Source: Oscillospiraceae bacterium (lineage in GTDB: Bacteria; Bacillota; Clostridia; Oscillospirales; Acutalibacteraceae). From it: a stretch of 64,000 bases of DNA. Below the pieces are notes generated by a model. That model was given only the letters and a program-made list of their open reading frames with translations. It did not search any database and was not told where the DNA came from. The first letter of the stretch is position 1; each line of letters starts with the position of its first letter. The position numbers and the translations under genes are program-made. Positions 49,973-58,430 of this stretch are shown piece after piece. The DNA is taken from contig DPVM01000005.1 in NCBI GenBank assembly GCA_003526845.1, positions 207,759-271,758 of the forward strand. Reading direction: 5' to 3'.

Positions 49973-50859
49973 TGACAAAAACAGCCTTCGTTGCAATTGT
50001 CGGCTGTCCCAATGTCGGCAAATCATCACTTCTTAATAAAATGCTCGGTCAAAAGGTTGCGATTGTTTCGTCAAAGCCGCAGACTACGCGCACAAAAATT
50101 ATGGGCGTCCTCACGCATGACGAAATTCAGCTTGTTTTCACCGACACACCCGGCTATCACAAGCCGCACAATAAGCTTGGCGAAAAGATGAATCAGGCTG
50201 TCGGCGACTCAATCGGCGGCGTTGATGCGTGCCTTTTTGTCGTTGAGGCAAAGGGCGATGTCAAAAAAGGCGAAAAAGAGCTACTCCAAAAGTTTAAATC
50301 GCTCAAGGTGCCTGTTATTCTTGCCATCAACAAAATTGATATGCTCTCCGATAAAGAGGAGCTTTTAAACAGAATAGTTCAGTTTTCAAAACTTTATGAT
50401 TTTGAGGCAATCGTTCCCGTCTGTGCTGCAACAGGCGAGCATGTAAACGAAATTATCGACGAGATGGACAAGCTCGCTTTCGATTCACCGCACTTTTTCC
50501 CCGACGATACTTTGACCGACCAGCCGGAAAGAGTGCTTGCCGCAGAAATTATCAGGGAAAAGATACTTCGCCTTATGGATAAAGAAGTTCCGCACGGCAT
50601 TGCCGTTTCAATCGAAAAAATGCGCGAGCGCGACGATAAAGATATTCTCGATATAGAGGCAACAATTTATTGCGAGCGTGAAAGTCATAAGGGCATGGTT
50701 ATCGGCAAAAAGGGCGCAATGCTCAAAAAAATATCAACCTTCGCCCGTCAGGATCTTGAAAACTTTTTCCAAATCAAAGTCAATCTTCAAACTTGGGTTA
50801 AGGTAAAAGAGGATTGGCGCAACCGTGAAGGCTTGATTCATAATTTCGGTTTGGATTAA
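49972..50859 (+). CDS. era: GTPase Era
   Basis: Era binds 16S rRNA during 30S assembly. The 295-residue protein has G1 GCPNVGKSSLLNKM near residue 11, G3 DTPGYHKPH near 59, G4 NKID near 121, and a C-terminal KH domain with CERESHKGMVIGKKGAMLKKI near 224. It starts on the ybeY stop codon. A yqzL-like gene and recO follow, the canonical Firmicute order. Confidence 0.97.
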   Translation: MTKTAFVAIVGCPNVGKSSLLNKMLGQKVAIVSSKPQTTRTKIMGVLTHDEIQLVFTDTPGYHKPHNKLGEKMNQAVGDSIGGVDACLFVVEAKGDVKKGEKELLQKFKSLKVPVILAINKIDMLSDKEELLNRIVQFSKLYDFEAIVPVCAATGEHVNEIIDEMDKLAFDSPHFFPDDTLTDQPERVLAAEIIREKILRLMDKEVPHGIAVSIEKMRERDDKDILDIEATIYCERESHKGMVIGKKGAMLKKISTFARQDLENFFQIKVNLQTWVKVKEDWRNREGLIHNFGLD

Positions 50860-50916
50860 ATTGGCACAAATCATTTCGCTTTTCATAGGATAAAATAATA
50901 TCGGCAGGTGTTATTT

Positions 50917-51075
50917 ATGGATGATTTGTGGAATGCGTTTGTGCTCTCCGGCAAAGTCGAAGATTATTTGAAATATAAGCAAAGTGCTTCTTCTCAAAGC
51001 ACCGATTGTGAGCTGAAGAATGAAAACTACAACAAAGGGAATAGTAATCAGGGAACAAACAGTGGGGGAGAGTGA
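50917..51075 (+). CDS. yqzL: YqzL-like small protein (52 aa)
   Basis: A short open frame starting MDDLWNAFVLSGKVEDYLKYK resembles the W-x2-F-x3-G-x3-xYLxYK pattern of B. subtilis YqzL, a small protein always encoded between era and recO. The position here is the same. GCAGGTG precedes the ATG. The last 56 bases overlap recO in another frame, and the C-terminus (Asn/Gly-rich) is probably unconstrained. Function unknown. Confidence 0.72.
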   Translation: MDDLWNAFVLSGKVEDYLKYKQSASSQSTDCELKNENYNKGNSNQGTNSGGE

Positions 51076-51757
51076 CAGACTTGTTACTCTCCTTACTGCC
51101 GATTTCGGCATAGTTAAAGCGTTTGTTCGCCGTGCAAATAATATAAAAAATAAAAATGTTTCATCGACATCGCTTTTTGCGTATGCCGACTTTTCTTTGT
51201 ATAAGGGCAAGGACGCCTATGTTATCGACAATGCATCGCCGATTGAGGTGTTTTTCAACCTCCGTTCGGATATTGAACGCCTCTCGCTTGCACAGTATTT
51301 TGCCCAGCTTACATATTACTTGGGCGCGCAGGAGCAGCCGTCTGCCGAAATGCTGCGCCTCATTTTAAACGCTCTGCACCTCTTGTGCAAGGGCGACAGA
51401 AATTTAAAAATCGTCAAATCAGCGTTTGAGCTTCGTATGCTTTGTCTCGGCGGATATATGCCTAATGTTCTTGCGTGCTACCGTTGCGGCACATATGAAA
51501 GCGATATAATGTATTTTGATATTGAAGAGGGCTGCATTTATTGCAAGAATTGCTACAGAAACAATGCCCTCACCGCTCCGCTCGGCGTTGTAACCGCCAT
51601 GCGCTATATTTGCCTTACGGACGATGTCGCAAAGGTCTTTTCATTTAAACTCAGCGACGAAAATATACAAATTCTTTCCGATATTACAGAAAAATATCTG
51701 CTCTCTCGAGTGGATACAAGATTAACTACATTGGAATTTTATAAAGGATTATTTTAA
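51020..51757 (+). CDS. recO: DNA repair protein RecO
   Basis: RecO, with RecR, loads RecA onto SSB-coated single-stranded DNA. The 245-residue protein has an N-terminal OB fold (KTTTKGIVIREQTVGESDRLVTLLT) and a C-terminal four-cysteine zinc site, CYRCGTYESD near residue 154 and CIYCKNCYR near 173. The start lies inside yqzL; GAGCTGAAG is a moderate ribosome site. It ends exactly at the mutS2 start (TAATG). Confidence 0.95.
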   Translation: MKTTTKGIVIREQTVGESDRLVTLLTADFGIVKAFVRRANNIKNKNVSSTSLFAYADFSLYKGKDAYVIDNASPIEVFFNLRSDIERLSLAQYFAQLTYYLGAQEQPSAEMLRLILNALHLLCKGDRNLKIVKSAFELRMLCLGGYMPNVLACYRCGTYESDIMYFDIEEGCIYCKNCYRNNALTAPLGVVTAMRYICLTDDVAKVFSFKLSDENIQILSDITEKYLLSRVDTRLTTLEFYKGLF

Positions 51758-54129
51758 TGAATAAGCATTATTTAACATTGGAGCTTGACAAAGTGCTCCA
51801 AATGCTGAAAAACGAAACATCGTGCGACGATGCCGCAGAACTTGCGCTCGAGGTCAAGCCGTCAACCGATTTCGGCGATGTGTGCAGAATGCTCAATCAA
51901 ACGGAGGACGCCGCATCCTTGCTTGAACGTTTCGGCGCTCCGTCATTCGGCGGATTGGTCAATGTCAACAACGCCATTGCACGCGCCGCGGCAGGCGGCT
52001 CGCTTAATCAAAGGGAGTTGCTCGCAATCGGTCAAACGCTCCGCTCAATCCGTGTTCTCTACGATTGGCGCAGTCATTGCAGCGGCGTCAGCACTTCGCT
52101 TGATTTCCTTTTCGACAGCATTACGGTCAATAAATATCTTGAGGATAAAATCATTTCCTGCATTATCAGCGAGGATGAAATTTCCGATAACGCCTCCGAG
52201 CTTTTGTCGGATATAAGGCGCAAAATCAGGGCAAAATCCTCCTCAATCCGCGAGAAACTCGACGCTATAATTCGCTCACCGCACTATACAAAGTTTTTGC
52301 AGGAGGCTGTTGTAACACAGCGCTCTGGCAGATTTGTCGTGCCCGTTAAAAGCGAGTGCCGCGGCGATGTTCCCGGTCTTGTCCACGATACCTCGTCAAG
52401 CGGTGCAACCGTTTTTATCGAGCCTATTTCGGTTGTCGATGCAAATAATGAAATTAAGGTGCTCGAGGGTAAGGAGCGCGACGAAATCAGCAGGATTTTG
52501 TACGAACTGTCTGTTGAGGCGGGAAATTTCTCCGAGTCGATAAAATACAGCTACGATGCCGCCGTACAGCTTAATTTGATTTTCGCAAAGGCTCACCTTG
52601 CATATAAGATGAAAGCGGTCAAGCCCATTGTCAATGCTGACGGCGAAATTAATCTGCATAAGGCTCGCCATCCGCTTATTGATAAAAACAGAGTTGTCCC
52701 GATTGACGTTTCACTCGGCGAAAGTTTTGATACTCTTGTTATAACGGGCCCTAATACCGGCGGCAAAACCGTTTCGGTCAAAACAATCGGATTGCTTACG
52801 CTTATGACTATGTGCGGCTTGCTTATTCCGGCAGGTGCGGAGTCAAAAATTTCCGTTTTTGATAAAATTCTTGTCGATATAGGCGACGAGCAAAGCATTG
52901 CTCAAAATCTTTCCACCTTTTCATCGCATATGGTCAATACAATTGATATTATGCAGCAGGCTGATACTTCAACACTTGTTCTTATCGACGAGCTCGGCGC
53001 AGGCACCGACCCAATCGAGGGCGCGGCTCTTGCTGTTTCGATTATAGAATATTTGCGCCAAAAAGGTGCAAAAATCGCCGCAACAACCCACTATGCCGAG
53101 CTTAAAGCGTACGCACTCGACACTCCGGGCGTTACAAACGGCTGTTGCGAATTTAATGTTCAAACGCTCAGCCCTACATATCGCCTTTTAATCGGCGTTC
53201 CGGGCAGGTCAAATGCGCTTGCGATTGCGTCAAGACTCGGTATGCCGCAGGAGGTTATTGATAATTCCAAAAATATTGTCGGTTCCGATAACCGCGATTT
53301 TGAGGCGATACTCGATAAACTCGAGGCAACCCGTCAGGCACTTGATGACGAGCGTAAAATTGCCGAGGAGGCAACTGCCGCCGCCAAAAAAATTCAGGCA
53401 AAGGCGCAAAGCGAAAAGGATAAAATCAAAACGCTCAAGGAACGCGAAATGGAGCAGGCAAAGCGTGCCGCAGAAAAAATTATCGAGCAGGCAAAACGCC
53501 AATCGTCCGAATTTTTGCTCGAACTTGAAAAACTCAAAAAAGAGCAAACCTCATCAAATGCTACGGAAATCGCGCGCAAAACACGCCGCGTGATTAAAAA
53601 TCAGCTCGGCGAAATGGACGATTTGATTAACCCGAGAGAGCTTGCCGAAAATTGGGACGATGATTATAAACTCCCCCGTATGCCGAAACCAAAGGATGCC
53701 GTTATTATCCGCGGCATAGGCGAGGGCGAGGTTGTCGAGGTCAAAAAAGATTTTGTCCTTGTCAAATCGGGACTGCTTAAAACACGCGTTAAACTTTCCG
53801 ACATTATGCTCACCGAGAAAAAGAAGAAAAAGGATATTAAGCCTCAACGCAGTCTTTATCGCACAACTTCCCGTGCCGACGCCGATGTTAAAACAGAGCT
53901 TGATTTAAGAGGTCAAACGGTTGACGAAGCTATCGGCAATCTCCAGCTTTTCATTGATAAGTGCGTTTTAAACGGAATGAATGAGGTCAGAATTATCCAC
54001 GGCAAGGGCACCGGCGCTCTGCGTGCCGCCGTAGCCGAGGAACTTAAAACCCACCCGAACATATCCGAATTTCGTCTCGGCAAATACGGCGAGGGCGAAG
54101 ACGGCGTAACTATCGCAAAGCTAAAATAA
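51757..54129 (+). CDS. mutS2: MutS2 (RqcU-type) ATPase with Smr domain
   Basis: The 790-residue protein has MutS core and clamp domains, a Walker A GPNTGGKTVSVKTIGLL near residue 332, the LVLIDELGAGTDPIEGAAL segment near 408, a long coiled coil rich in Lys, Glu and Ala (residues ~510-620) and a C-terminal Smr domain (LDLRGQTVDEAIGNLQLF then IIHGKGTGALR). In B. subtilis MutS2 acts on collided ribosomes and in recombination; it lacks the mismatch-recognition domain. It follows recO directly and ends the operon before a strong terminator. Confidence 0.96.
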   Translation: MNKHYLTLELDKVLQMLKNETSCDDAAELALEVKPSTDFGDVCRMLNQTEDAASLLERFGAPSFGGLVNVNNAIARAAAGGSLNQRELLAIGQTLRSIRVLYDWRSHCSGVSTSLDFLFDSITVNKYLEDKIISCIISEDEISDNASELLSDIRRKIRAKSSSIREKLDAIIRSPHYTKFLQEAVVTQRSGRFVVPVKSECRGDVPGLVHDTSSSGATVFIEPISVVDANNEIKVLEGKERDEISRILYELSVEAGNFSESIKYSYDAAVQLNLIFAKAHLAYKMKAVKPIVNADGEINLHKARHPLIDKNRVVPIDVSLGESFDTLVITGPNTGGKTVSVKTIGLLTLMTMCGLLIPAGAESKISVFDKILVDIGDEQSIAQNLSTFSSHMVNTIDIMQQADTSTLVLIDELGAGTDPIEGAALAVSIIEYLRQKGAKIAATTHYAELKAYALDTPGVTNGCCEFNVQTLSPTYRLLIGVPGRSNALAIASRLGMPQEVIDNSKNIVGSDNRDFEAILDKLEATRQALDDERKIAEEATAAAKKIQAKAQSEKDKIKTLKEREMEQAKRAAEKIIEQAKRQSSEFLLELEKLKKEQTSSNATEIARKTRRVIKNQLGEMDDLINPRELAENWDDDYKLPRMPKPKDAVIIRGIGEGEVVEVKKDFVLVKSGLLKTRVKLSDIMLTEKKKKKDIKPQRSLYRTTSRADADVKTELDLRGQTVDEAIGNLQLFIDKCVLNGMNEVRIIHGKGTGALRAAVAEELKTHPNISEFRLGKYGEGEDGVTIAKLK

Positions 54130-54130
54130 T

Positions 54131-54171
54131 AAATGCCTTACAAGTGATTTTTGCTTGTAAGGCATTTTTTT
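54131..54171. terminator. Terminator after mutS2
   Basis: AAATGCCTTACAAG (54131-54144) pairs with CTTGTAAGGCATTT, followed by TTTT. It lies between mutS2 and the convergent azlD gene. Confidence 0.9.
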
Positions 54172-54214
54172 GTTTATTGACTTGTATATAAATACTTATA
54201 ACATAATGTTTTTG

Positions 54215-54544
54215 CTATATAAATACAAAATGTATCAAAAGCATATATCCGATTGTGCCAACTGCTATGCTAAGCAGTGTGTTGCGCTTCCAAATGTGCA
54301 CAATCGCCGTCATCGCAACGCCAATCAACTGCGGAATTATGTAGTTTATATCGCCGTTTTCAAAATCTTTGAGGCAATAAACAATCAATATTCCGAGTAT
54401 CGCCACCGGCAAAACATTGCCGAGGTATTTTACGAATTTCGGCACCTCTTTTTTGCCTCCGAAAAGCGCAAAAGGGAAAAGGCGCGTTGCAAATGTGCAA
54501 ACTCCCGCAACTATTATCATTAAAATGAGGTATCTGTCAGTCAT
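54215..54544 (-). CDS. azlD: AzlD-type branched-chain amino acid permease subunit
   Basis: A 109-residue membrane protein with about three to four helices and the AzlD pattern: TFATRLFPFALFG near residue 20, KFVKYLGNVLPVAILGILIVYCL near 37. AzlD pairs with AzlC to export branched-chain amino acids or analogues. The gene overlaps the end of azlC by 8 bp, so the two are translationally coupled. Confidence 0.9.
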   Translation of the reverse strand: MTDRYLILMIIVAGVCTFATRLFPFALFGGKKEVPKFVKYLGNVLPVAILGILIVYCLKDFENGDINYIIPQLIGVAMTAIVHIWKRNTLLSIAVGTIGYMLLIHFVFI

Positions 54545-55259
54545 TCACGGCTACCTCGCTTTCCGTGTCAAAAATCTTTCTGCACGATGAAAGTATTGCA
54601 ACCGTAATAATGAGTGCCGGCAACAAAAAGTTTTTCGCACCGAAAATGACAAGGCATACTATCGCCGCAAACACTCCGATAGAGCCGATTATACCCGGTT
54701 TGCCCTTTTGATTTCTTATCAAATCAATGAATATAACCACAAAAAGCGCCGTCATCGAAAAATCAATTCCCGTAAAATCAATCGGCACAATTTGGCTCAA
54801 AAGCGAACCGAGCGCAGAGCCTATTATCCAATAAATATGGTCAAGTTCGCCGATTAAAAATCGTGCCTTCGGCTCGTCCACATTTGTCGGTATTGTGATT
54901 ATCGACGAGTTAACCGAGTATGTTTCGTCAGTCAGCGTGAAAATCATAAACGGATAGCGCCAGCCGCCTGCCTTGAATTTATCTATGTAAGATAAGCCGT
55001 AAAACATATGCCGTGTGTTGATGAAAAATGTCATCAGCGCCACCGTCGGCAAATTTGCCTTTGCGCTTATCAGCGACACAAGCAAAAACTGACCCGAGCC
55101 GGCATATACGATTATTGAAATTATTATCGCCCAAATCCAATTGTATCCGGCTTTATACAGCATTATTCCGAATGCCGACCCTAAAAAAAGATAACCGAAT
55201 AAAACGGGCAGTGATTTTTGAACTGCGAATTTTAACGTCGCGCTTTTACTGTATTTCAT
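54537..55259 (-). CDS. azlC: AzlC-type branched-chain amino acid permease subunit
   Basis: The 240-residue membrane protein has the AzlC layout of about eight helices: VLFGYLFLGSAFGIMLYKAG near residue 20, YAGSGQFLLVSLISA near 46 and FFINTRHMFYGLSY near 70. AGAGAGGAAA precedes ATG 55259; an upstream in-frame ATG eight codons earlier overlaps that site and is less likely. Together with azlD it should form an exporter for branched-chain amino acids. Confidence 0.92.
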   Translation of the reverse strand: MKYSKSATLKFAVQKSLPVLFGYLFLGSAFGIMLYKAGYNWIWAIIISIIVYAGSGQFLLVSLISAKANLPTVALMTFFINTRHMFYGLSYIDKFKAGGWRYPFMIFTLTDETYSVNSSIITIPTNVDEPKARFLIGELDHIYWIIGSALGSLLSQIVPIDFTGIDFSMTALFVVIFIDLIRNQKGKPGIIGSIGVFAAIVCLVIFGAKNFLLPALIITVAILSSCRKIFDTESEVAVND

Positions 55260-55344
55260 ATTTTCCTCTCTTATGATATACAAAAGTCATGTATTAAAGA
55301 TTATAACATTTTTTATTAATTAATCAACCCTTTTAAATTTTAAC

Positions 55345-55373
55345 TTGACATATGCCGCCGCTTTTAGTATAAT
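55345..55373 (+). promoter_or_regulatory. Consensus promoter of the ylxM-ffh operon
   Basis: TTGACA (55345-55350), a 17-bp spacer and TATAAT (55368-55373): perfect sigma-A consensus with ideal spacing, the strongest promoter seen in the window. Confidence 0.88.
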
Positions 55374-55383
55374 AGTCACCGTT

Positions 55384-55420
55384 GTAAAGACAATTGGCTT
55401 TACAAAGCGATTTGCTTTAC
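55384..55420 (+). other. Possible alternative hairpins in the ylxM-ffh leader
   Basis: GTAAAG (55384-55389) can pair with either CTTTAC copy (55398-55403 or 55415-55420), and AAAGC (55404-55408) with GCTTT (55414-55418). The pairings exclude one another. Whether they fold in vivo is unknown. Confidence 0.4.
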
Positions 55421-55451
55421 ACCCAATGTAAGCTTGAAAGGGGAAACGCGT

Positions 55452-55817
55452 GTGTCAAAAAATCTTGAAGTTGCCTATTTACTCGATTTCTACGGTGTAA
55501 TGCTCACTCAAAAGCAACGCGATTTCATAGACCTTTATTATAATGAAGACCTTTCCCTTTCCGAAATTGCCGAAAATGAGGGCATTACCCGTCAGGGCGT
55601 CAGAGATTCAATCAAAAGGGCAGAGGCTCAACTCTTTGATATGGAGTCAAAACTCGGTTTGGCGGCAAAATTTACGGAACTCAGCAAGAGCTTAAACGAA
55701 ATTAAGGATTGTGCCGACAAGATTTATGAATATAATCTCGAGCACAGCCTTTCACGAGAGATAAACGACAATGTTGTCAGAATTAAATCAATAGCGGAAT
55801 ATCTCGCTAAGGAGTGA
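55452..55817 (+). CDS. ylxM: YlxM-type helix-turn-helix protein, SRP-associated
   Basis: The 121-residue protein has a sigma-70 region 4-like helix-turn-helix: LTQKQRDFIDLYYNEDLSLSEIAENEGITRQGVRDSIKRAE near residue 17. YlxM/UPF0122 proteins are co-encoded with ffh and thought to act with SRP. Start: GTG 55452, spaced from AAAGGGG; a TTG six codons upstream overlaps that site. ffh starts 4 bp after its stop. Confidence 0.92.
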   Translation: MSKNLEVAYLLDFYGVMLTQKQRDFIDLYYNEDLSLSEIAENEGITRQGVRDSIKRAEAQLFDMESKLGLAAKFTELSKSLNEIKDCADKIYEYNLEHSLSREINDNVVRIKSIAEYLAKE

Positions 55818-55821
55818 TAAT

Positions 55822-57216
55822 TTGGCTTTTGAAGGACTCAGCGAGCGCCTTGAAAATTCGTTCAAAAGGCTTCGCGCCAAGGGAAAATTAACCGAGGCGG
55901 ATGTTAAAGAAGCAATGCGTGAGGTTCGCCTTGCGTTGCTTGAAGCGGATGTAAACTATAAGGTTGCCAAGGAATTTACAAAAAAAGTAACCGATCGTGC
56001 AGTCGGCGCCGATGTTATGGAGTCGCTTACTCCCGGTCAAATGGTTATCAAAATAGTTAATGAGGAATTAACTCAACTTATGGGCGGCAGCGAGTCAAGA
56101 CTTGCAATTGCCAACCATCCCCCTACAATCGTTATGATGTGCGGCTTGCAAGGCTCGGGTAAAACAACCCACTCTGCCAAGCTTGCACTTAAACTAAAAA
56201 AAGAAGGCCACAGACCGTTGCTTGTTGCGTGCGATGTCTATCGTCCCGCCGCAATTAAACAGCTTCAGGTTGTCGGTGAGCAGGTCGGCGCTCCTGTTTT
56301 CGAAATGGGCACCGAAAATCCTGTCAAAATTTCAGAGGAAGCGGTTAAATACGCAAAGGACCATGGCTATGACTATGTTATCATAGATACAGCCGGCAGA
56401 CTTCATGTTGATGAGGCGCTTATGGCGGAGCTTACAAATATCCGCGCAACTGTCCACCCTCACGAGATTCTTCTTGTTATCGACTCAATGACAGGTCAGG
56501 ATGCCGTTAATGTTGCCAAGAGTTTTAACGAAACTTTGGGTATCGACGGCGTTATCCTCACAAAACTTGACGGCGATACACGCGGCGGTGCCGCACTTTC
56601 AGTCAGAGCCGTTACCGGCAAGCCGATTAAATTTGTCGGCACCGGCGAAAAGCTCGACAATCTCGAGGCATTCCACCCAAGCCGTATGGCTTCTCGTATC
56701 CTCGGTATGGGCGATGTGCTTTCGTTTATTGAAAAGGCAGAACTTGCGCTTGACGAGAAAAAGGCGGCCGAGCTTGAAAAAAAGCTTTCAAAAAACAAGT
56801 TTGACTTAAACGATTTGCTCGACCAATTTGAGCAAATAGAGCGTATGGGCTCGCTTAAGGACACAATTAAGCTTATCCCCGGAATCGGCAAGCAAATCAA
56901 GGACGAGGACATTGACGAAAAGGCTTTTGACCGTTTCCGTGCAATCATTTATTCAATGACCAAGGAGGAACGCTCTCATCCCGAAATCATCAATCCTTCA
57001 CGCAAAAGAAGAATTGCGGCAGGTTGCGGCAAACAGGTTGAGGATGTTAATAAACTCCTTGCCCAGTTTAAGCAAATGCAAAAAATGGTTAAGCAAATCG
57101 GCGGTAAGGGCGGTCCGAAAATGAGCAAAAAAATGCGTCGAATGATGCAGCAAAATCCCGAAATGGCAGAAAAGCTTATGGGTAATGTAAAGGGTCAAAA
57201 TCCTTTTGGCTTTTAA
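55822..57216 (+). CDS. ffh: Signal recognition particle protein Ffh
   Basis: Ffh binds signal peptides and SRP RNA and docks with FtsY. The 464-residue protein has the NG domain (GLQGSGKTTHSAKLA near residue 109, DTAGRLHVDEAL near 191, TKLDGDTRGG near 249) and a methionine-rich M domain containing the RNA-binding SRKRRIAAGCGKQVEDVN near residue 393, ending in Met/Lys/Gln-rich MSKKMRRMMQQNPEM. It starts at TTG with AAGGAG 7 nt upstream. No SRP RNA gene was seen in the window. Confidence 0.97.
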   Translation: MAFEGLSERLENSFKRLRAKGKLTEADVKEAMREVRLALLEADVNYKVAKEFTKKVTDRAVGADVMESLTPGQMVIKIVNEELTQLMGGSESRLAIANHPPTIVMMCGLQGSGKTTHSAKLALKLKKEGHRPLLVACDVYRPAAIKQLQVVGEQVGAPVFEMGTENPVKISEEAVKYAKDHGYDYVIIDTAGRLHVDEALMAELTNIRATVHPHEILLVIDSMTGQDAVNVAKSFNETLGIDGVILTKLDGDTRGGAALSVRAVTGKPIKFVGTGEKLDNLEAFHPSRMASRILGMGDVLSFIEKAELALDEKKAAELEKKLSKNKFDLNDLLDQFEQIERMGSLKDTIKLIPGIGKQIKDEDIDEKAFDRFRAIIYSMTKEERSHPEIINPSRKRRIAAGCGKQVEDVNKLLAQFKQMQKMVKQIGGKGGPKMSKKMRRMMQQNPEMAEKLMGNVKGQNPFGF

Positions 57217-57280
57217 TTTGTATTAATCCAATATCAATTGGTTTATAATTATTTTAAATATATTTACGGAGGTAACTAAA

Positions 57281-57523
57281 ATGGCAGTAAAAATCAGACT
57301 TCGCAGAATGGGCGCTAAAAAGGCTCCTTTCTATCGTGTAGTAGTAGCAGACTCAAGATATCCTCGTGATGGTCGTTTCATCGAGGAAATCGGCACATAC
57401 AACACAATGGTTGATCCGGCTGAAATCAGCATCGACGCTGAGAAGGCTAAAAAGTGGATTGCCAACGGTGCTCAACCGACAGATACTGTTAAGAGCATTC
57501 TCAAAAAAGAAGGCATCCTTTAA
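57281..57523 (+). CDS. rpsP: 30S ribosomal protein S16
   Basis: The 80-residue protein is a typical bS16: VKIRLRRMGAKKAPFYRVVVADSR at the start, PRDGRFIEEIGTYN near residue 29 and AKKWIANGAQPTDTVKSILKKEG at the end. ACGGAGG precedes the ATG by 7-8 nt. It lies in the standard ffh-rpsP-khpA block. Confidence 0.98.
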   Translation: MAVKIRLRRMGAKKAPFYRVVVADSRYPRDGRFIEEIGTYNTMVDPAEISIDAEKAKKWIANGAQPTDTVKSILKKEGIL

Positions 57524-57568
57524 TCCCACTGTTTATCAGTCAGGATATTATTAACGGAGGTGTTTTCT

Positions 57569-57802
57569 TTGGAGGAATTGTTGATATCCATCACAAAGGG
57601 ATTGGTTGATAATCCCGATGCAGTTTCAGTTGATGTTAACGAACCCGACGAAGAGGGCGTAGTTGTTTACCATCTCCATGTTGCTGAAAGCGATATGGGC
57701 AGAGTAATCGGCAAGCAGGGCAGAATTGCAAAAGCAATCCGCGTTGTAATGCGTGCCGCAGCTACTCGCAGAGATGCCAAAATTTCAATTGAAATCGACT
57801 AA
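57569..57802 (+). CDS. khpA: KH-domain RNA-binding protein KhpA (YlqC)
   Basis: A 77-residue single KH domain protein: EELLISITKGLVDNPDAVSV, then VIGKQGRIAKAIRVVMRAAA (the GxxG loop is GKQG). KhpA pairs with KhpB/Jag in Gram-positive bacteria and affects cell elongation and RNA binding. ACGGAGG (57554-57560) is spaced 8 nt from TTG 57569, so the TTG start is preferred over a GTG at 57560 that overlaps the ribosome site. It lies between rpsP and rimM as usual. Confidence 0.92.
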   Translation: MEELLISITKGLVDNPDAVSVDVNEPDEEGVVVYHLHVAESDMGRVIGKQGRIAKAIRVVMRAAATRRDAKISIEID

Positions 57803-57807
57803 GCGTT

Positions 57808-57834
57808 AAGGACCTGCTTTGCAGGTCCTTTTTT
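57808..57834 (+). terminator. Terminator after khpA
   Basis: AAGGACCTGC pairs with GCAGGTCCTT around a TTT loop, followed by TTTT. It separates khpA from rimM, which have their own promoters here. Confidence 0.92.
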
Positions 57835-57876
57835 ATCGTGTGTTTTAGTTTCGAGCTTTTCAAATTTATGTTTTTG

Positions 57877-57905
57877 TTGCCAAATCGACAAAAAACATAT
57901 ATAAT
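57877..57905 (+). promoter_or_regulatory. Promoter of rimM-trmD
   Basis: TTGCCA (57877-57882), a 17-bp spacer and TATAAT (57900-57905). Transcription starts near 57912, giving an unusually short leader before ATG 57921. Confidence 0.8.
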
Positions 57906-57920
57906 ATCTTCGGTGATTAA

Positions 57921-58430
57921 ATGAAACAGTTTTTAGAATTAGGAAAAATAAATAATACCCACGGCATAAAAGGCGAAGTTAAAGTTGCCCTTTGGTGCGA
58001 TGACATAAATTATGTTAAACAGCTTAAAACCGTTTATCTTGATTCAAACGGCAAAAATTCACTTACGCTTGTTTCCGCACGCCCTCAAAAAAACATCGGC
58101 ATCCTCAAATTTGCCGAAATCACAACTGTTGAGCAGGCACAGGAACTTAAAAATAAGGTGCTTTATTGCAACCGTGACGACGCAAAAATCGATGACGGCA
58201 AGCACTATCTCGCCGATATTATCGGCTGCTATGTCGTTGATATTGATACCGACGAGGAGTACGGCAAAATCGTCGATGTTCTCAATTACGGCTCGTGCGA
58301 TATTTACGATGTTGAGTCTTGGGGCAAGCACACGCTTATCCCTGCCATTGACGATGTTGTTAAGGAGATTAATACCGAATATCAGGTAATTAAAATCAAA
58401 CCGATGAAAGGATTATTTGATGAGAATTGA
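57921..58430 (+). CDS. rimM: Ribosome maturation factor RimM
   Basis: RimM helps mature the 30S head domain. The 169-residue protein has an N-terminal beta-barrel (FLELGKINNTHGIKGEVKVAL) and a C-terminal PRC-barrel (DIIGCYVVDIDTDEEYGKIVDVL near residue 99) ending LIPAIDDVVKEI. Its stop lies 11 bp past the trmD start, so the two overlap. The order rpsP-rimM-trmD is standard. Confidence 0.95.
   Translation: MKQFLELGKINNTHGIKGEVKVALWCDDINYVKQLKTVYLDSNGKNSLTLVSARPQKNIGILKFAEITTVEQAQELKNKVLYCNRDDAKIDDGKHYLADIIGCYVVDIDTDEEYGKIVDVLNYGSCDIYDVESWGKHTLIPAIDDVVKEINTEYQVIKIKPMKGLFDEN

Noticed and set aside
55384..55420. Riboswitch in the ylxM-ffh leader
   Set aside because: The leader is short and matches no riboswitch class I know; only simple alternative hairpins are possible.
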